NCBI RefSeq assembly: GCF_052114605.1
Contig: NZ_JBFRFB010000006.1
Coordinates: forward strand, 124,001 to 188,000
Source of the DNA: Microvirga sp052114605
Lineage (GTDB): Bacteria; Pseudomonadota; Alphaproteobacteria; Rhizobiales; Beijerinckiaceae
Length of the DNA: 64,000 bases
Reading direction: 5' to 3'
A program made the position numbers and the translations under genes. Shown one piece after another: positions 34,681-43,126 of this stretch (the stretch's first letter is position 1; every line of letters starts with the position of its first letter). The notes under the pieces are model-generated. The model was given only the letters and a program-made list of their open reading frames with translations. It made no database searches and was not told the DNA's origin.

Positions 34681-34977
34681 CTAGATACCCGCCCTCTCAG
34701 TGAGGGAATGCTCGCTTGCATATTTTGTGCGTGCAGCACCATCCGGTGCCATGCCTTGCGCCAGGCACCATGCTCTGAACTCTTGCGGGTAGATCATGAC
34801 GCGCACGATCTCGAGCCCTGCCTGCCGGCCTACAGCCTCATTATTTTCCGCGGCAGAAAGCCATTGCTCGTAAGTCGAAGCCAACACATACGGATCGTCC
34901 ATCACCTGACGGATCGTGGGATAATCTTCGCGACGATACCAGGGCAGACCGATGATACGGCGAGGCGCGTCCGACAC
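34681..34977 (-). CDS. Conserved hypothetical protein (98 aa)
   Basis: A 98-residue soluble protein I do not recognise by function. It starts with VSDAPRRIIGLPWYRREDYP, then DDPYVLASTYEQWLSAAE, and ends with a WCLAQGMAPDGAARTKYASE stretch, the kind of aromatic-rich short protein seen in rhizobial genomes. I chose a GTG start at 34977 because a TGGAG ribosome-binding site lies 7 nt upstream and the homologous-looking part begins there; the frame itself is open to 35088 over a palindrome. No signal peptide or membrane helix. Confidence 0.65.
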   Translation of the reverse strand: MSDAPRRIIGLPWYRREDYPTIRQVMDDPYVLASTYEQWLSAAENNEAVGRQAGLEIVRVMIYPQEFRAWCLAQGMAPDGAARTKYASEHSLTERAGI

Positions 34978-34997
34978 GAAAAAACTCCATTTGCAGG

Positions 34998-35046
34998 CAA
35001 GCCGGTTTCGATCTTTTGAAAGCGCTCGGAACCGGCTTGAAAGATC
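34998..35046 (-). other. Two overlapping, competing hairpins
   Basis: CAAGCCGGTTTCGA (34998-35011) can pair with TCGGAACCGGCTTG (35026-35039) with one G-T mismatch. GATCTTT (35010-35016) can pair with AAAGATC (35040-35046). The arms overlap, so the two stems exclude each other. They fill the gap between the stop of the 153-residue gene and the start of the 98-residue gene, and could be a terminator or a switchable leader. Confidence 0.45.
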
Positions 35047-35506
35047 AAGTAAGCAGATAAAACACTGTAGGCGCAGCTGCCAAGACACCGGCTGCGGTAA
35101 ACAACATAAGGCGGTGATCGGGATTGGCCAAGCGGTGAACTTTTCGGGCCGTCGTGCCTGCCTCCATGCTCCACCCGTTCATGCAGGAGCAGAGGAGCCG
35201 ATGAGCTGCGCGGTCCGAGAGATCGAAGAACTCCACCGCGTCCCCAAGCTTGTCGCTTCTCAAGCCCGCCGCCCTTAGGACGGGATCCTCGAATGCCACC
35301 GTGATGGGTGATTCATCGGATCTCAATTCAGGGCGCTTGTCTTCGGGCGTGAACTCGATTTCGCCCAAAGAACGGAGCCGACGCTTCGGCTGCCTCTCCA
35401 GAACTTCGGCCCAGCGCTCCAGACGCTCACGCCGGGATAGAAAACCTTGGCTGAATTCATGAACCTCAGCAACGCCACGCAGTGCTTCTACAGGCTTATG
35501 TTCCAT
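35045..35506 (-). CDS. Hypothetical protein with C-terminal membrane anchor (153 aa)
   Basis: An unrecognised 153-residue protein. The N-terminal part is charged and helical (LSRRERLERWAEVLERQP), and the middle has LRSLGEIEFTPEDKRPELRSD. A single C-terminal hydrophobic helix (LMLFTAAGVLAAAPTVFYLL, 133-152) suggests tail anchoring in the inner membrane. Two cysteines sit in LLCSCMNG. It follows spoVR on the same strand with a 100-nt gap, so it may share its transcript. No function can be given. Confidence 0.6.
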   Translation of the reverse strand: MEHKPVEALRGVAEVHEFSQGFLSRRERLERWAEVLERQPKRRLRSLGEIEFTPEDKRPELRSDESPITVAFEDPVLRAAGLRSDKLGDAVEFFDLSDRAAHRLLCSCMNGWSMEAGTTARKVHRLANPDHRLMLFTAAGVLAAAPTVFYLLT

Positions 35507-35606
35507 CGGTGTTCTCCAGAATGGGAGCCGGCCTTGAGGCCAAGGCCATGCCCTGGAGAGCCCATGATCATTCCAGTCATAGGCTTTTTTGCGTCAAAGA
35601 GGGTGC

Positions 35607-37151
35607 TCAAAAGAGCGTTTCGTGCGGATGCGCCACATGTTCCTGGAAGACCGCACCGGTTGCTGCCTCGACCTCCTTCAGGACCACGTCGTAGCCCCAG
35701 AGATTGGCCACCATCTGCAGGACGCGTTGGGCATCGTCTTTATGCAGAAGATTCTTGTCGAGGACGTGATGGTGAAGGATGAGACGGCGGTCGCCCGCCA
35801 GATCCACATCGACCACCTGAATGTCCGGGTCGCTCCAGCCCACATCGTATTCGCGCGACAAGGACCGGCGGAGGCGGCGATAGCCACGCTCATCGTGGAT
35901 CGCCTCAATTTTCAGTTCAGGGCGATCCGGATCGTCGATGAGATGGAACATCCGCCATTGGCGGATAAGGCTTGGGCTCAGATATTGAGAGATGAAGCTT
36001 TCATCGCGGTAATTGGCCCAGATACCGCGCAGGACCGCCATCTCATCGCCCTTGCCCGCGATGCCGGGGAACCAGGCGCGGTCCTCATCCGTCGGCCTGG
36101 TGCAGATACGCTCGATATCCTGCATCATTCCGAAGCCGAGAGCGTAAGGGTTGATGCCGCCGTAATGAGGGTCGTCGTATTCGGGCTGGCGCGTCACATT
36201 GGTATGGGACTGCAGGAATTCCAGGAAGGCGCCATCGCTGATTTGCCCAGTTTCATGCAGTCGGGTCATGATGCGATAATGGCAATAGGTGGCGCAGCCC
36301 TCGTTCATGACCTTGGTCTGGCGCTGCGGATAGAAATACTGCGCGATCTGACGGACGATGCGCAGGATTTCGCGCTGCCACGGCTGAAGGCGCGGAGCCG
36401 ACTTCTCCAGGAAATAGAGCAGGTTCTCCTGCGGCAATTCAAGCAGGGCACGGCGCCGATCCTCGCTGATTTGAGGCTTCGACACACCTGCCTTCGACGG
36501 AACCGTGCGCCAGAGATCGTTGAAGGTCTGCTCCTGATGCAGCTGCCGCTCTCGCTCTCGGCGCTCTTCCGAACGCAAGTCAGGCCGCTTCTTGCGGGGA
36601 TAGCGATGGACGCCATGGGACATGAGCGCATGAGCAGCATCCAGGATGCGCTCAACCGCGGCGTGACCGTAGCGTTCCTCGCAGCGCGCGATGTAGCTCT
36701 TGGCGAATTCCAGGTAATCGAGAATGCCGTCAGCATCCGTCCATTCGCGGAACAGATAGTTGTTCTTGAAGAAATGGTTGTGCCCGAAAGCGGCGTGCGC
36801 GATCACGAGCGTCTGCATCGTCGCCGAGTTCTCCTCCATGATGTAGGAGATGCAGGGGTTCGAATTGATGACGATCTCATAGGCCAAGCCCATGAGACCC
36901 TGGCGATAGCCCGCCTCGTGGGTAGCAAAGCGCTTGCCGAAAGACCAGTGCTTGTAGAACAGCGGCATGCCGATCGAGGCATAGGCATCGAGCATCTGCT
37001 CGGCGGTGATCATCTCGATCTGGTTCGGATAGACATCGAGACCGAGTTCATCGACGGCGATGCGTTCGACGGCATCGTAGATCCGCTGAATGGCGCCGAA
37101 ATCCCAGTCAGCGCCATGATAGAGCAGCGTGTCCTTATCGGTAACACTCAT
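35607..37151 (-). CDS. SpoVR family protein
   Basis: A 514-residue SpoVR family protein, named after a Bacillus spore cortex protein but widespread in non-sporulating proteobacteria. Visible signatures are YPNQIEMITAEQMLDAYASIG, HWSFGKRF, CISYIMEENSATMQTLV, HAAFGHNHFFKNN and MNEGCATYCHYRIM. Its biochemical role is unknown. It overlaps the upstream yeaH-like gene by 4 nt and is the third gene of the prkA-yeaH-spoVR unit, which in enterobacteria is under starvation/stress control. Confidence 0.94.
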   Translation of the reverse strand: MSVTDKDTLLYHGADWDFGAIQRIYDAVERIAVDELGLDVYPNQIEMITAEQMLDAYASIGMPLFYKHWSFGKRFATHEAGYRQGLMGLAYEIVINSNPCISYIMEENSATMQTLVIAHAAFGHNHFFKNNYLFREWTDADGILDYLEFAKSYIARCEERYGHAAVERILDAAHALMSHGVHRYPRKKRPDLRSEERRERERQLHQEQTFNDLWRTVPSKAGVSKPQISEDRRRALLELPQENLLYFLEKSAPRLQPWQREILRIVRQIAQYFYPQRQTKVMNEGCATYCHYRIMTRLHETGQISDGAFLEFLQSHTNVTRQPEYDDPHYGGINPYALGFGMMQDIERICTRPTDEDRAWFPGIAGKGDEMAVLRGIWANYRDESFISQYLSPSLIRQWRMFHLIDDPDRPELKIEAIHDERGYRRLRRSLSREYDVGWSDPDIQVVDVDLAGDRRLILHHHVLDKNLLHKDDAQRVLQMVANLWGYDVVLKEVEAATGAVFQEHVAHPHETLF

Positions 37152-38452
37152 GGGACCCTTGTCTCGGCATCACGCCGCCGGAAAAGCTCGCGGAACACAG
37201 GGTAGATTTCGCGACGGTGATTGACTTTGCGTATGGCGATATTGGCGCCGTCCTCCTGCAACGCTTCGTAAGTCTGCCACAGGGCCGTCTTGTGATTGAT
37301 GAAGCCGGCCTGCATCCGATCATGATCGCTGCCTACTTCAAGATAGGCGTAATATTGGCAAGCCGGCAGAATCACATCCCTGAGGAGGGCCGCACTCGTC
37401 GCCCCGTCATTGGGAGAATTGTCCCCATCCGAAGCTTGAGCTGCATAGATGTTCCAGCTCTCGGGAGGGAAGCGATCGGCCACGATCTTCTCCATTTCGC
37501 GAAGCGCGGAGGACACGACTGTGCCGCCGGTCTCAGGACTATGGAAGAACGTCTCCTCGTCGACCTCCTTCGCCTCGTGGGTGTGGCGGATGAAGACGAT
37601 CTCCACATGCTTATAGCGCCGCGTCAGGAAGATGTAGAGCAACATATAGAAGCGCTTGGCGAGATCTTTCATGTGCTCAGTCATGGAGCCCGACACATCC
37701 ATGAGGCAGAACATGACCGCCTGCGCCACGGGCCGCGAGATCGGCTCGAAACGGCGATACCGCAGATCGAGCGGATCGATATAAGGGAAGCGGCGCGAGC
37801 GGAATTGCAGCTTTTCCAACCGCTCCCGCAACTCCAGAAGCTTCTCCATGTCACCGCCTTGCTCTTCGAGCAGAGCGATTTCTTCCTGAAGATGAATCAG
37901 CTCGGCAGCCTTGGGACGCCGCATGGCGATCCGGCGAGAGAGTGCATTGCGCATGGAACGCAGCAACGCAAGATTCACCGGCGAACCGGAGACCGAATAA
38001 CCTGCCCGCCGCAGACCCTGCACTTCGACCGTGGCGAGACGGCGTTTGGCGAGATCGGGAAGCTCCAGATCTTCGAGAAACAAATCCAGAAATTCTTCCC
38101 GGCTCAGAGCGAAGCGGAAATCGTCCTCGCCTCCACCACCATTGCCGGCATTCGAACCGCCCTCCCCGGCGCCCCTCGGTGGCCGGTCGATGGCGTCGCC
38201 TTCGACGAAGCGCTTGTTGCCGGGAAGGATGTGGTTGTTGACACCACCCTCCCCCGAGCGGCGAAAGCTGGGCTCCCGGACGCCATCGGCGGGGATCGAA
38301 ATCTCGCCGCCTCTTTCGAGATCGGTGATGTCGCGGTCCCCAGCTGTCTGACGCACGGCGCGTTGAATCTGGGCTTTGGCACGACGAAGGAAGCGCTGGC
38401 GATTGGCGAGGCTCTTGCCGCCGGGATTGAGGCGTCTGTCGATGATGTACAT
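37148..38452 (-). CDS. YeaH/YhbH family protein with VWA-type MIDAS
   Basis: A 434-residue DUF444 (YeaH/YhbH) protein. N-terminal residues 1-110 are charged and contain a Gly-rich stretch (about 95-108), then comes a helical middle part. The C-terminal half carries the metal-ion-dependent adhesion motif MDVSGSM with later FIRHTHEAKEVDEE and GGTVVSSAL, as in von Willebrand A domains. It usually travels with the PrkA kinase and SpoVR and may be a kinase target or partner; the molecular task is unknown. It lies 28 nt after prkA. Confidence 0.93.
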   Translation of the reverse strand: MYIIDRRLNPGGKSLANRQRFLRRAKAQIQRAVRQTAGDRDITDLERGGEISIPADGVREPSFRRSGEGGVNNHILPGNKRFVEGDAIDRPPRGAGEGGSNAGNGGGGEDDFRFALSREEFLDLFLEDLELPDLAKRRLATVEVQGLRRAGYSVSGSPVNLALLRSMRNALSRRIAMRRPKAAELIHLQEEIALLEEQGGDMEKLLELRERLEKLQFRSRRFPYIDPLDLRYRRFEPISRPVAQAVMFCLMDVSGSMTEHMKDLAKRFYMLLYIFLTRRYKHVEIVFIRHTHEAKEVDEETFFHSPETGGTVVSSALREMEKIVADRFPPESWNIYAAQASDGDNSPNDGATSAALLRDVILPACQYYAYLEVGSDHDRMQAGFINHKTALWQTYEALQEDGANIAIRKVNHRREIYPVFRELFRRRDAETRVP

Positions 38453-38480
38453 AGGAACGCCTGCTCTGCCTCCGGGTGTA

Positions 38481-40427
38481 TCAGCCTGCCTGCTTCACAC
38501 GCATGTACCACTCCACCAGGCGCCGGACCTGGCGCTCGGTATAGCCTCGCTCCATCATGCGCTTTACGAACTCGCCATGCTTCTTCTCGGTATCGCTGTC
38601 CTTTTTCGAACCGAAGCTGATGACGGGCAGCAATTCCTCCACCTGCGAGAACATGCGGCGCTCGATGACGTCGCGGATCTTCTCGTAGCTCGTCCATGAT
38701 GGGTTGCGGCCATTGTTGCCTGCTCTGGCGCGCAGGGAGAACTTGACCACTTCATTGCGGAAATCCTTCGGGTTCGCGATGCCGGCGGGCTTCTCGATCT
38801 TGGTCAACTCCTGGTTCAGGAGTTCACGGTTGAGAAGCTGCCCGGTATCGGGATCCTTGAAGTCCTGATCCTCGATCCAGGCGTCGGCATAGGATACGTA
38901 GCGGTCGAAAAGGTTCTGCCCGTAATCGTGATAGGATTCGAGATAGGCCTTCTGAATTTCGTGCCCGATGAAGTCGGCATAGCGCGGCGCGAGATCGGCC
39001 TTGATGAATTCGAGATAGCGCCGCTCCACATCCACGGGCAGCTGTTCGCGGCGCAGGGATTGTTCGAGCACATACATCAGGTGAACTGGGTCGGCCGCCA
39101 CCTCGATCGTATCGTGATTGAAGGTTGCCGCCAGAACCTTGAAGGCGAAGCGGGTGGAAATTCCATCCATGCCTTCATCGACGCCCGCCGCGTCCTTGTA
39201 TTCCTGCAGGCTGCGTGCCCGCGGATCGACCTCGCGCAGACTTTCGCCGTCATAAACTCGCATCTTCGAATAGAAGTTGGAGTTCTCGTGCGCACGCAGG
39301 CGAGAGAGCACGGAAAAGCGGGCCAGCATCTCCAGCGTCGCCGGAGCGCATGGCGCATCCGACAGCTCTGAGCTTCGAATCAGTTTTTCGTAGATCCGTT
39401 GCTCTTCCATGACGCGAAGGCAGTAGGGCACCTTGATCACGTAAATGCGATCGATGAAAGCCTCGTTGTTCTTATTCGATTTAAAGCTCTGCCACTCGGC
39501 CTCGTTCGAATGCGCGAGGATGACGCCGGTGAAGGGGATCGAGCCGATATTCTCTGTGCCGACGTAATTGTTCTCCTGCGTCGCCGTCAGCAAGGGATGC
39601 AGCATCTTGATAGGGGCCTTGAACATCTCGACGAATTCGAGAATGCCCTGATTGGCCCGGTTGAGGCCGCCGGAATAGCTGTAGGCGTCCGGATCGGCCT
39701 GGGAGAGCGTCTCGAGCTTGCGGATATCGACCTTGCCGACGAGGGACGAAATATCCTGGTTGTTCTCGTCGCCGGGCTCGGTCTTGGCGATGGCGATCTG
39801 GCGCAGGCGCGACGGATTGACCTTCACCACGCGGAATTTGGAAATATCGCCGCGGAATTCATCGAGCCGCTTGATCGCCCACGGGCTCAAAAGATTGGTG
39901 AGGCGGCGTCGGGGGATTCCGTAGCGCTCTTCGAGATCGCCGCCCATCTGCTCGGGATCGAAGAGAGCAAGAGGACTTTCGAAAACGGGGCTGATCTCGT
40001 CGCCTGCCTTCAGCACATAGATCGGATGCACCTCCATCAGAGCCTTTAGGCGCTCCGCCAGAGAGGATTTGCCGCCGCCGACGGGGCCGAGCAGATAAAG
40101 GATCTGCTTGCGCTCTTCCAAACCCTGAGCGGCATGGCGGAAGAAACTCACGATCATCTCGATCGTCTCTTCCATTCCGTAGAATTCTGAGAAAGCCGGA
40201 TAGACCCGGATCGTGCGGTTCATGAAGATGCGCCCGAGACGGGCATCGCGCGAGGTATCGACGAGCTCCGGCTCGCCGATTGCCGCAAGGATGCGCTCTG
40301 GAGCGCTTGCATACATCATGGGATTGTCGCGGCACCCTTCCAGGAATTCCGCAAGAGACATCTCCGCCTCGCGGCGGTTTTCGTAAGCTTTCAGGAAACT
40401 CGAGAACAGGTCGTCGGAATCATGCAT
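38481..40427 (-). CDS. prkA: PrkA-type serine protein kinase / AAA+ protein
   Basis: A 648-residue PrkA (YeaG) protein. The AAA+ P-loop LLGPVGGGKSSLAERLK lies at about residue 112, and ATQENNYVGTEN and FTGVILAHSNEAEW follow in the core; the C-terminal part is the PrkA kinase-like domain. YeaG is a protein kinase linked to nutrient stress, and recent work on Bacillus PrkA also points to AAA+ protease activity. It heads the operon with the yeaH-like and spoVR genes. A near-match to an EcfG promoter lies about 33 nt upstream. Confidence 0.94.
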   Translation of the reverse strand: MHDSDDLFSSFLKAYENRREAEMSLAEFLEGCRDNPMMYASAPERILAAIGEPELVDTSRDARLGRIFMNRTIRVYPAFSEFYGMEETIEMIVSFFRHAAQGLEERKQILYLLGPVGGGKSSLAERLKALMEVHPIYVLKAGDEISPVFESPLALFDPEQMGGDLEERYGIPRRRLTNLLSPWAIKRLDEFRGDISKFRVVKVNPSRLRQIAIAKTEPGDENNQDISSLVGKVDIRKLETLSQADPDAYSYSGGLNRANQGILEFVEMFKAPIKMLHPLLTATQENNYVGTENIGSIPFTGVILAHSNEAEWQSFKSNKNNEAFIDRIYVIKVPYCLRVMEEQRIYEKLIRSSELSDAPCAPATLEMLARFSVLSRLRAHENSNFYSKMRVYDGESLREVDPRARSLQEYKDAAGVDEGMDGISTRFAFKVLAATFNHDTIEVAADPVHLMYVLEQSLRREQLPVDVERRYLEFIKADLAPRYADFIGHEIQKAYLESYHDYGQNLFDRYVSYADAWIEDQDFKDPDTGQLLNRELLNQELTKIEKPAGIANPKDFRNEVVKFSLRARAGNNGRNPSWTSYEKIRDVIERRMFSQVEELLPVISFGSKKDSDTEKKHGEFVKRMMERGYTERQVRRLVEWYMRVKQAG

Positions 40428-40459
40428 AGCGCCACCGAAATCAGATCCCTCTCAGAGAT

Positions 40460-40484
40460 AACGATTCTGCACCGCTAAGGTTGC
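40460..40484 (-). promoter_or_regulatory. Weak EcfG-type promoter candidate before prkA
   Basis: Read on the minus strand: GCAAC (40484-40480), 16-nt spacer, CGTT (40463-40460). The -10 and spacing match the EcfG consensus fully and the -35 differs at one base (GGAAC expected). The position, about 33 nt before the prkA start, is right for a promoter. Confidence 0.35.
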
Positions 40485-40535
40485 CCAGGCCACGTGGTGC
40501 GATGATGCGGCAGATCGTACTTTGGCGACATCCCC

Positions 40536-40796
40536 TTACATGCGGCGTAACTCAACGCGGTCACGGATGCCCAGGATCTGGTACGTGGCTTCCATGACCG
40601 GAAGCGAGCCGTCTTTGCTAAGCCCCAGCCTCGCGGATTGCAGCGTCATCGGCAAGATAAAGTTTCTCAAAGCCGTGTGAAATCCACTGTGCTGCTTTGC
40701 CGCCGTTACAAGCGTTCCACGCGTGAGCGCTCGAACAGTGAAAAGCACCTCATCCTTAGATAGATCGTCCGCCGGACAAAACCAGATCGCCGCCAC
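40536..40796 (-). CDS. Hypothetical small protein (86 aa)
   Basis: An 86-residue frame with natural-looking composition: FCPADDLSKDEVLFTVRAL near the start and a well-ordered C-terminal part with SKDGSLPVMEATYQILGIRD. Codon usage is less GC-biased than that of its neighbours, but no in-frame anomalies appear. I recognise no domain, signal peptide or membrane helix. It lies upstream of prkA on the same strand, 108 nt away. It could be a real small gene or, less likely, a chance frame. Confidence 0.45.
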   Translation of the reverse strand: MAAIWFCPADDLSKDEVLFTVRALTRGTLVTAAKQHSGFHTALRNFILPMTLQSARLGLSKDGSLPVMEATYQILGIRDRVELRRM

Positions 40797-40992
40797 ATAA
40801 AACTAGTTACATTGTATCTCTGAATGAGCGTGTGGATGCCAACAACACTACCATTGAGAAGCCGTTCGTCCGCTCATCATGCTAACTTTGGCGGAGCGCG
40901 TGTTGACGCCCGGCATGTTGAGCCTATCGTTCTACCGGTCGCCCTCGTGGCCTTGCAGGCTTCGCCATTCCTCAACGATATTGGAGGCTCCC

Positions 40993-42054
40993 GTGATCAA
41001 AGCATTCGGCTATGCCGCTCAGGATGCATCGACCCCTCTCGCGCCTTTCAGCTTCGAACGCCGAGATCCGAAAGAAAACGACGTTCAGATCGAGATCCTT
41101 TATTGTGGCGTATGTCACTCCGACCTTCATACGGCTCGGGCCGAATGGGGTGGCACGAACTATCCATGCGTGCCCGGTCACGAAATCGTGGGCCGCGTCA
41201 CACGCGTCGGCAGTGGAGTGAAAAAGTTCAAGGAAGGCGATCTCGTCGGCGTCGGCTGCATGGTGGATTCCTGCCGCACATGCCGCAGCTGCCGGGAGGG
41301 CTTGGAACAGTACTGCGAGGTCGGCTTCACGGGCACTTATAACGGCCCGGAGCAAGGTACGGGCGCCAATACCTATGGCGGTTATTCCGACACGGTCACC
41401 GTCGACGAGAGCTTTGTGCTGCGCGTTCCGGATGGGCTCGACCTCGCGGCCACGGCACCGCTGCTGTGCGCTGGCATCACCACCTACTCCCCCTTGCGCC
41501 GCTGGCGTGTTCAGCCTGGCCAGAAAGTTGGCGTAGTCGGCCTCGGAGGTCTCGGGCATATGGCCGTCAAGCTCGCCTGTGCGATGGGCGCGCATGTGGT
41601 TCTCTTTACCACCTCACCCAACAAGCGCGAGGACGCCCTTGCCCTCGGCGCTCACGAAGTCGTCGTGTCAAAGGATAAGGAGGCGATGGCTGCGCACGTG
41701 AACAGCCTCGACTTCATCCTGGACACCGTCGCCGCCCCGCACGACCTCGACGCCCTGCTCGTCCTGCTGGCCCGGGACGGCGCCATGGTGCTGGTGGGCG
41801 CGCCGGCGGAGCCCCACCCCGCCACGACCGTGTTCAACCTGATCATGAAACGCCGCCAGATCGCAGGATCCCTGATCGGCGGCATCGCGGAGACGCAGGA
41901 AATGCTCGATTTCTGCGCCAAGCACGGCATTACGGCTGAGATCGAGATGATCCCGATCCAGGACATCAACCGTGCCTATGAGCGCATGCTCAAGAGCGAC
42001 GTCAAATATCGCTTCGTCATCGACATGAAATCGTTGAAGCAGGACGCCGCCTGA
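40993..42054 (+). CDS. Zinc-dependent alcohol dehydrogenase (YahK/CAD type)
   Basis: A 353-residue medium-chain dehydrogenase acting on aldehydes and alcohols with NADP(H), of the cinnamyl-alcohol dehydrogenase/YahK group. The catalytic zinc ligands are in YCGVCHSDLHTA and PGHEIVG, the structural zinc site is C-x2-C-x2-C-x7-C in SCRTCRSCREG...C, and the Rossmann motif is GLGGLGHMAVKLA. I chose the GTG at 40993 (VIKAFGYAAQD), because GGAGG lies 7 nt upstream and family members begin here; the ATG at 40879 would add 38 odd residues. Monocistronic. Confidence 0.92.
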   Translation: MIKAFGYAAQDASTPLAPFSFERRDPKENDVQIEILYCGVCHSDLHTARAEWGGTNYPCVPGHEIVGRVTRVGSGVKKFKEGDLVGVGCMVDSCRTCRSCREGLEQYCEVGFTGTYNGPEQGTGANTYGGYSDTVTVDESFVLRVPDGLDLAATAPLLCAGITTYSPLRRWRVQPGQKVGVVGLGGLGHMAVKLACAMGAHVVLFTTSPNKREDALALGAHEVVVSKDKEAMAAHVNSLDFILDTVAAPHDLDALLVLLARDGAMVLVGAPAEPHPATTVFNLIMKRRQIAGSLIGGIAETQEMLDFCAKHGITAEIEMIPIQDINRAYERMLKSDVKYRFVIDMKSLKQDAA

Positions 42055-42076
42055 CCCTCACAATTCAGCTCCTGTC

Positions 42077-42158
42077 ATGGCCGGGCTTGTCCCGGCCATC
42101 CCGATCCAAAAAGTGTGATGCTTCAAGTCATCGGGATCACCGGTACAAGGCCGGTGAT
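42077..42158. repeat. Paired-hairpin intergenic repeat
   Basis: Two palindromes follow each other: ATGGCCGGG (42077-42085)/CCCGGCCAT (42091-42099), and ATCACCGG (42136-42143)/CCGGTGAT (42151-42158). The style (CCGGGC-TTG-TCCCGG and CCGGT-ACAAGG-CCGGTGATGACGG) resembles REP/BIME-like mosaic repeats common between genes of rhizobia. It may also end the alcohol dehydrogenase transcript. Copy number in the genome cannot be seen from here. Confidence 0.65.
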
Positions 42159-42192
42159 GACGGCAGTGGGTTCCTCCACGTGAGATCATTCA

Positions 42193-42218
42193 GGAACACA
42201 ACGAAGCCGCTGCCGGTT
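42193..42218 (+). promoter_or_regulatory. EcfG-type promoter candidate before the second yihY gene
   Basis: GGAAC (42193-42197), 17-nt spacer, GGTT (42215-42218), 59 nt before the start codon at 42278. Sequence and spacing of the two boxes equal those before the other yihY paralogue at 33344-33369, although the spacers differ. Confidence 0.5.
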
Positions 42219-42277
42219 AACTGCCAAGGCAATGCTCACGCTTTGGACCATGTGGGCGGGAGAGAAACGGCACAGGC

Positions 42278-43126
42278 ATGCTTTCCGACATTTGGCGACT
42301 TCTGAAAGCGGCATTCGCAGGCTGGTGGAACGACCGCGCCATGAGCCTCGGGGCCTCCATTGCGTTCTTTACGGTGTTTTCGCTGGCTCCGATGCTGCTC
42401 GCGGCCATAGCCGTCGCAGGCCTCGCCTTCGGACGCGAGGCCGCCCAAGGCGCCATCGTCTCGGAACTCGGCGGCCTGATCGGAAAAAGCGAAGCTTCCG
42501 CACTCGAAGCCATGATCGCCAGTGCCAGCAATGTCGGCTCCGGCCTCATCGGCACGACGGTGGGCATAGTCACCTTCCTGCTCCTCGTGACCGGCGCCGT
42601 GGTGGAATTGCAGGATGACTTGAACATCATCTGGAAAGCCGAGCCGCCGCAAAGCTTCGGGGTACTGGATTTCCTCCGCACCAGGCTTCTCAGCTTCGCC
42701 CTCGTGCTAGGGATCGGCTTTCTCCTGCTGGTTTCGCTGGTTATCGATGCAGGGCTTTCCGCCATCGGCTCCTACGTAGAGCCCAACTTCTCCGGCGCGG
42801 CGGCGCTCTTGCAATTCCTCAACAGCCTGGTTTCCTTCGCCATCGCTGTTTTTCTGTTCGCGATGATCTTCAAGCTGCTGCCTGCAGTGCAGATCGAGTG
42901 GAGCGATGTCTGGATCGGCTCCCTCGTCACCGGGCTCCTGTTCACGATCGGCAAGTTCCTGATCGGCTACTATCTCGGCAAGAGCAACCTGGCGTCGAGC
43001 TACGGCGCAGCCGCATCGATCATCACGATTCTGTTGTGGATCTATTATTCCTCGCTGATCCTGCTGTTCGGCGCGGAATTCACCAAGGTCTATGCCGAAA
43101 GCCGGGGCAGCCGGAGCAAACTTTAA
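42278..43126 (+). CDS. YihY/BrkB family membrane protein (short form)
   Basis: A 282-residue YihY/BrkB family protein, paralogous to the one at 33424 but without the long N-terminal extension. Six hydrophobic helices are predicted; hallmarks are AMSLGASIAFFTVFSLAPMLLA, VELQDDLNIIWKAEPP and the C-terminal YGAAASIITILLWIYYSSLILLFGAEFTKVY. Function unknown, inner membrane. Its stop overlaps the convergent HlyU-family gene by 4 nt. Confidence 0.88.
   Translation: MLSDIWRLLKAAFAGWWNDRAMSLGASIAFFTVFSLAPMLLAAIAVAGLAFGREAAQGAIVSELGGLIGKSEASALEAMIASASNVGSGLIGTTVGIVTFLLLVTGAVVELQDDLNIIWKAEPPQSFGVLDFLRTRLLSFALVLGIGFLLLVSLVIDAGLSAIGSYVEPNFSGAAALLQFLNSLVSFAIAVFLFAMIFKLLPAVQIEWSDVWIGSLVTGLLFTIGKFLIGYYLGKSNLASSYGAAASIITILLWIYYSSLILLFGAEFTKVYAESRGSRSKL

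Noticed and set aside
35589..38620. Long plus-strand open frames of 538 and 467 codons
   Set aside because: They are antisense to spoVR and the yeaH-like gene, which carry clear family motifs; the antisense proteins look random.
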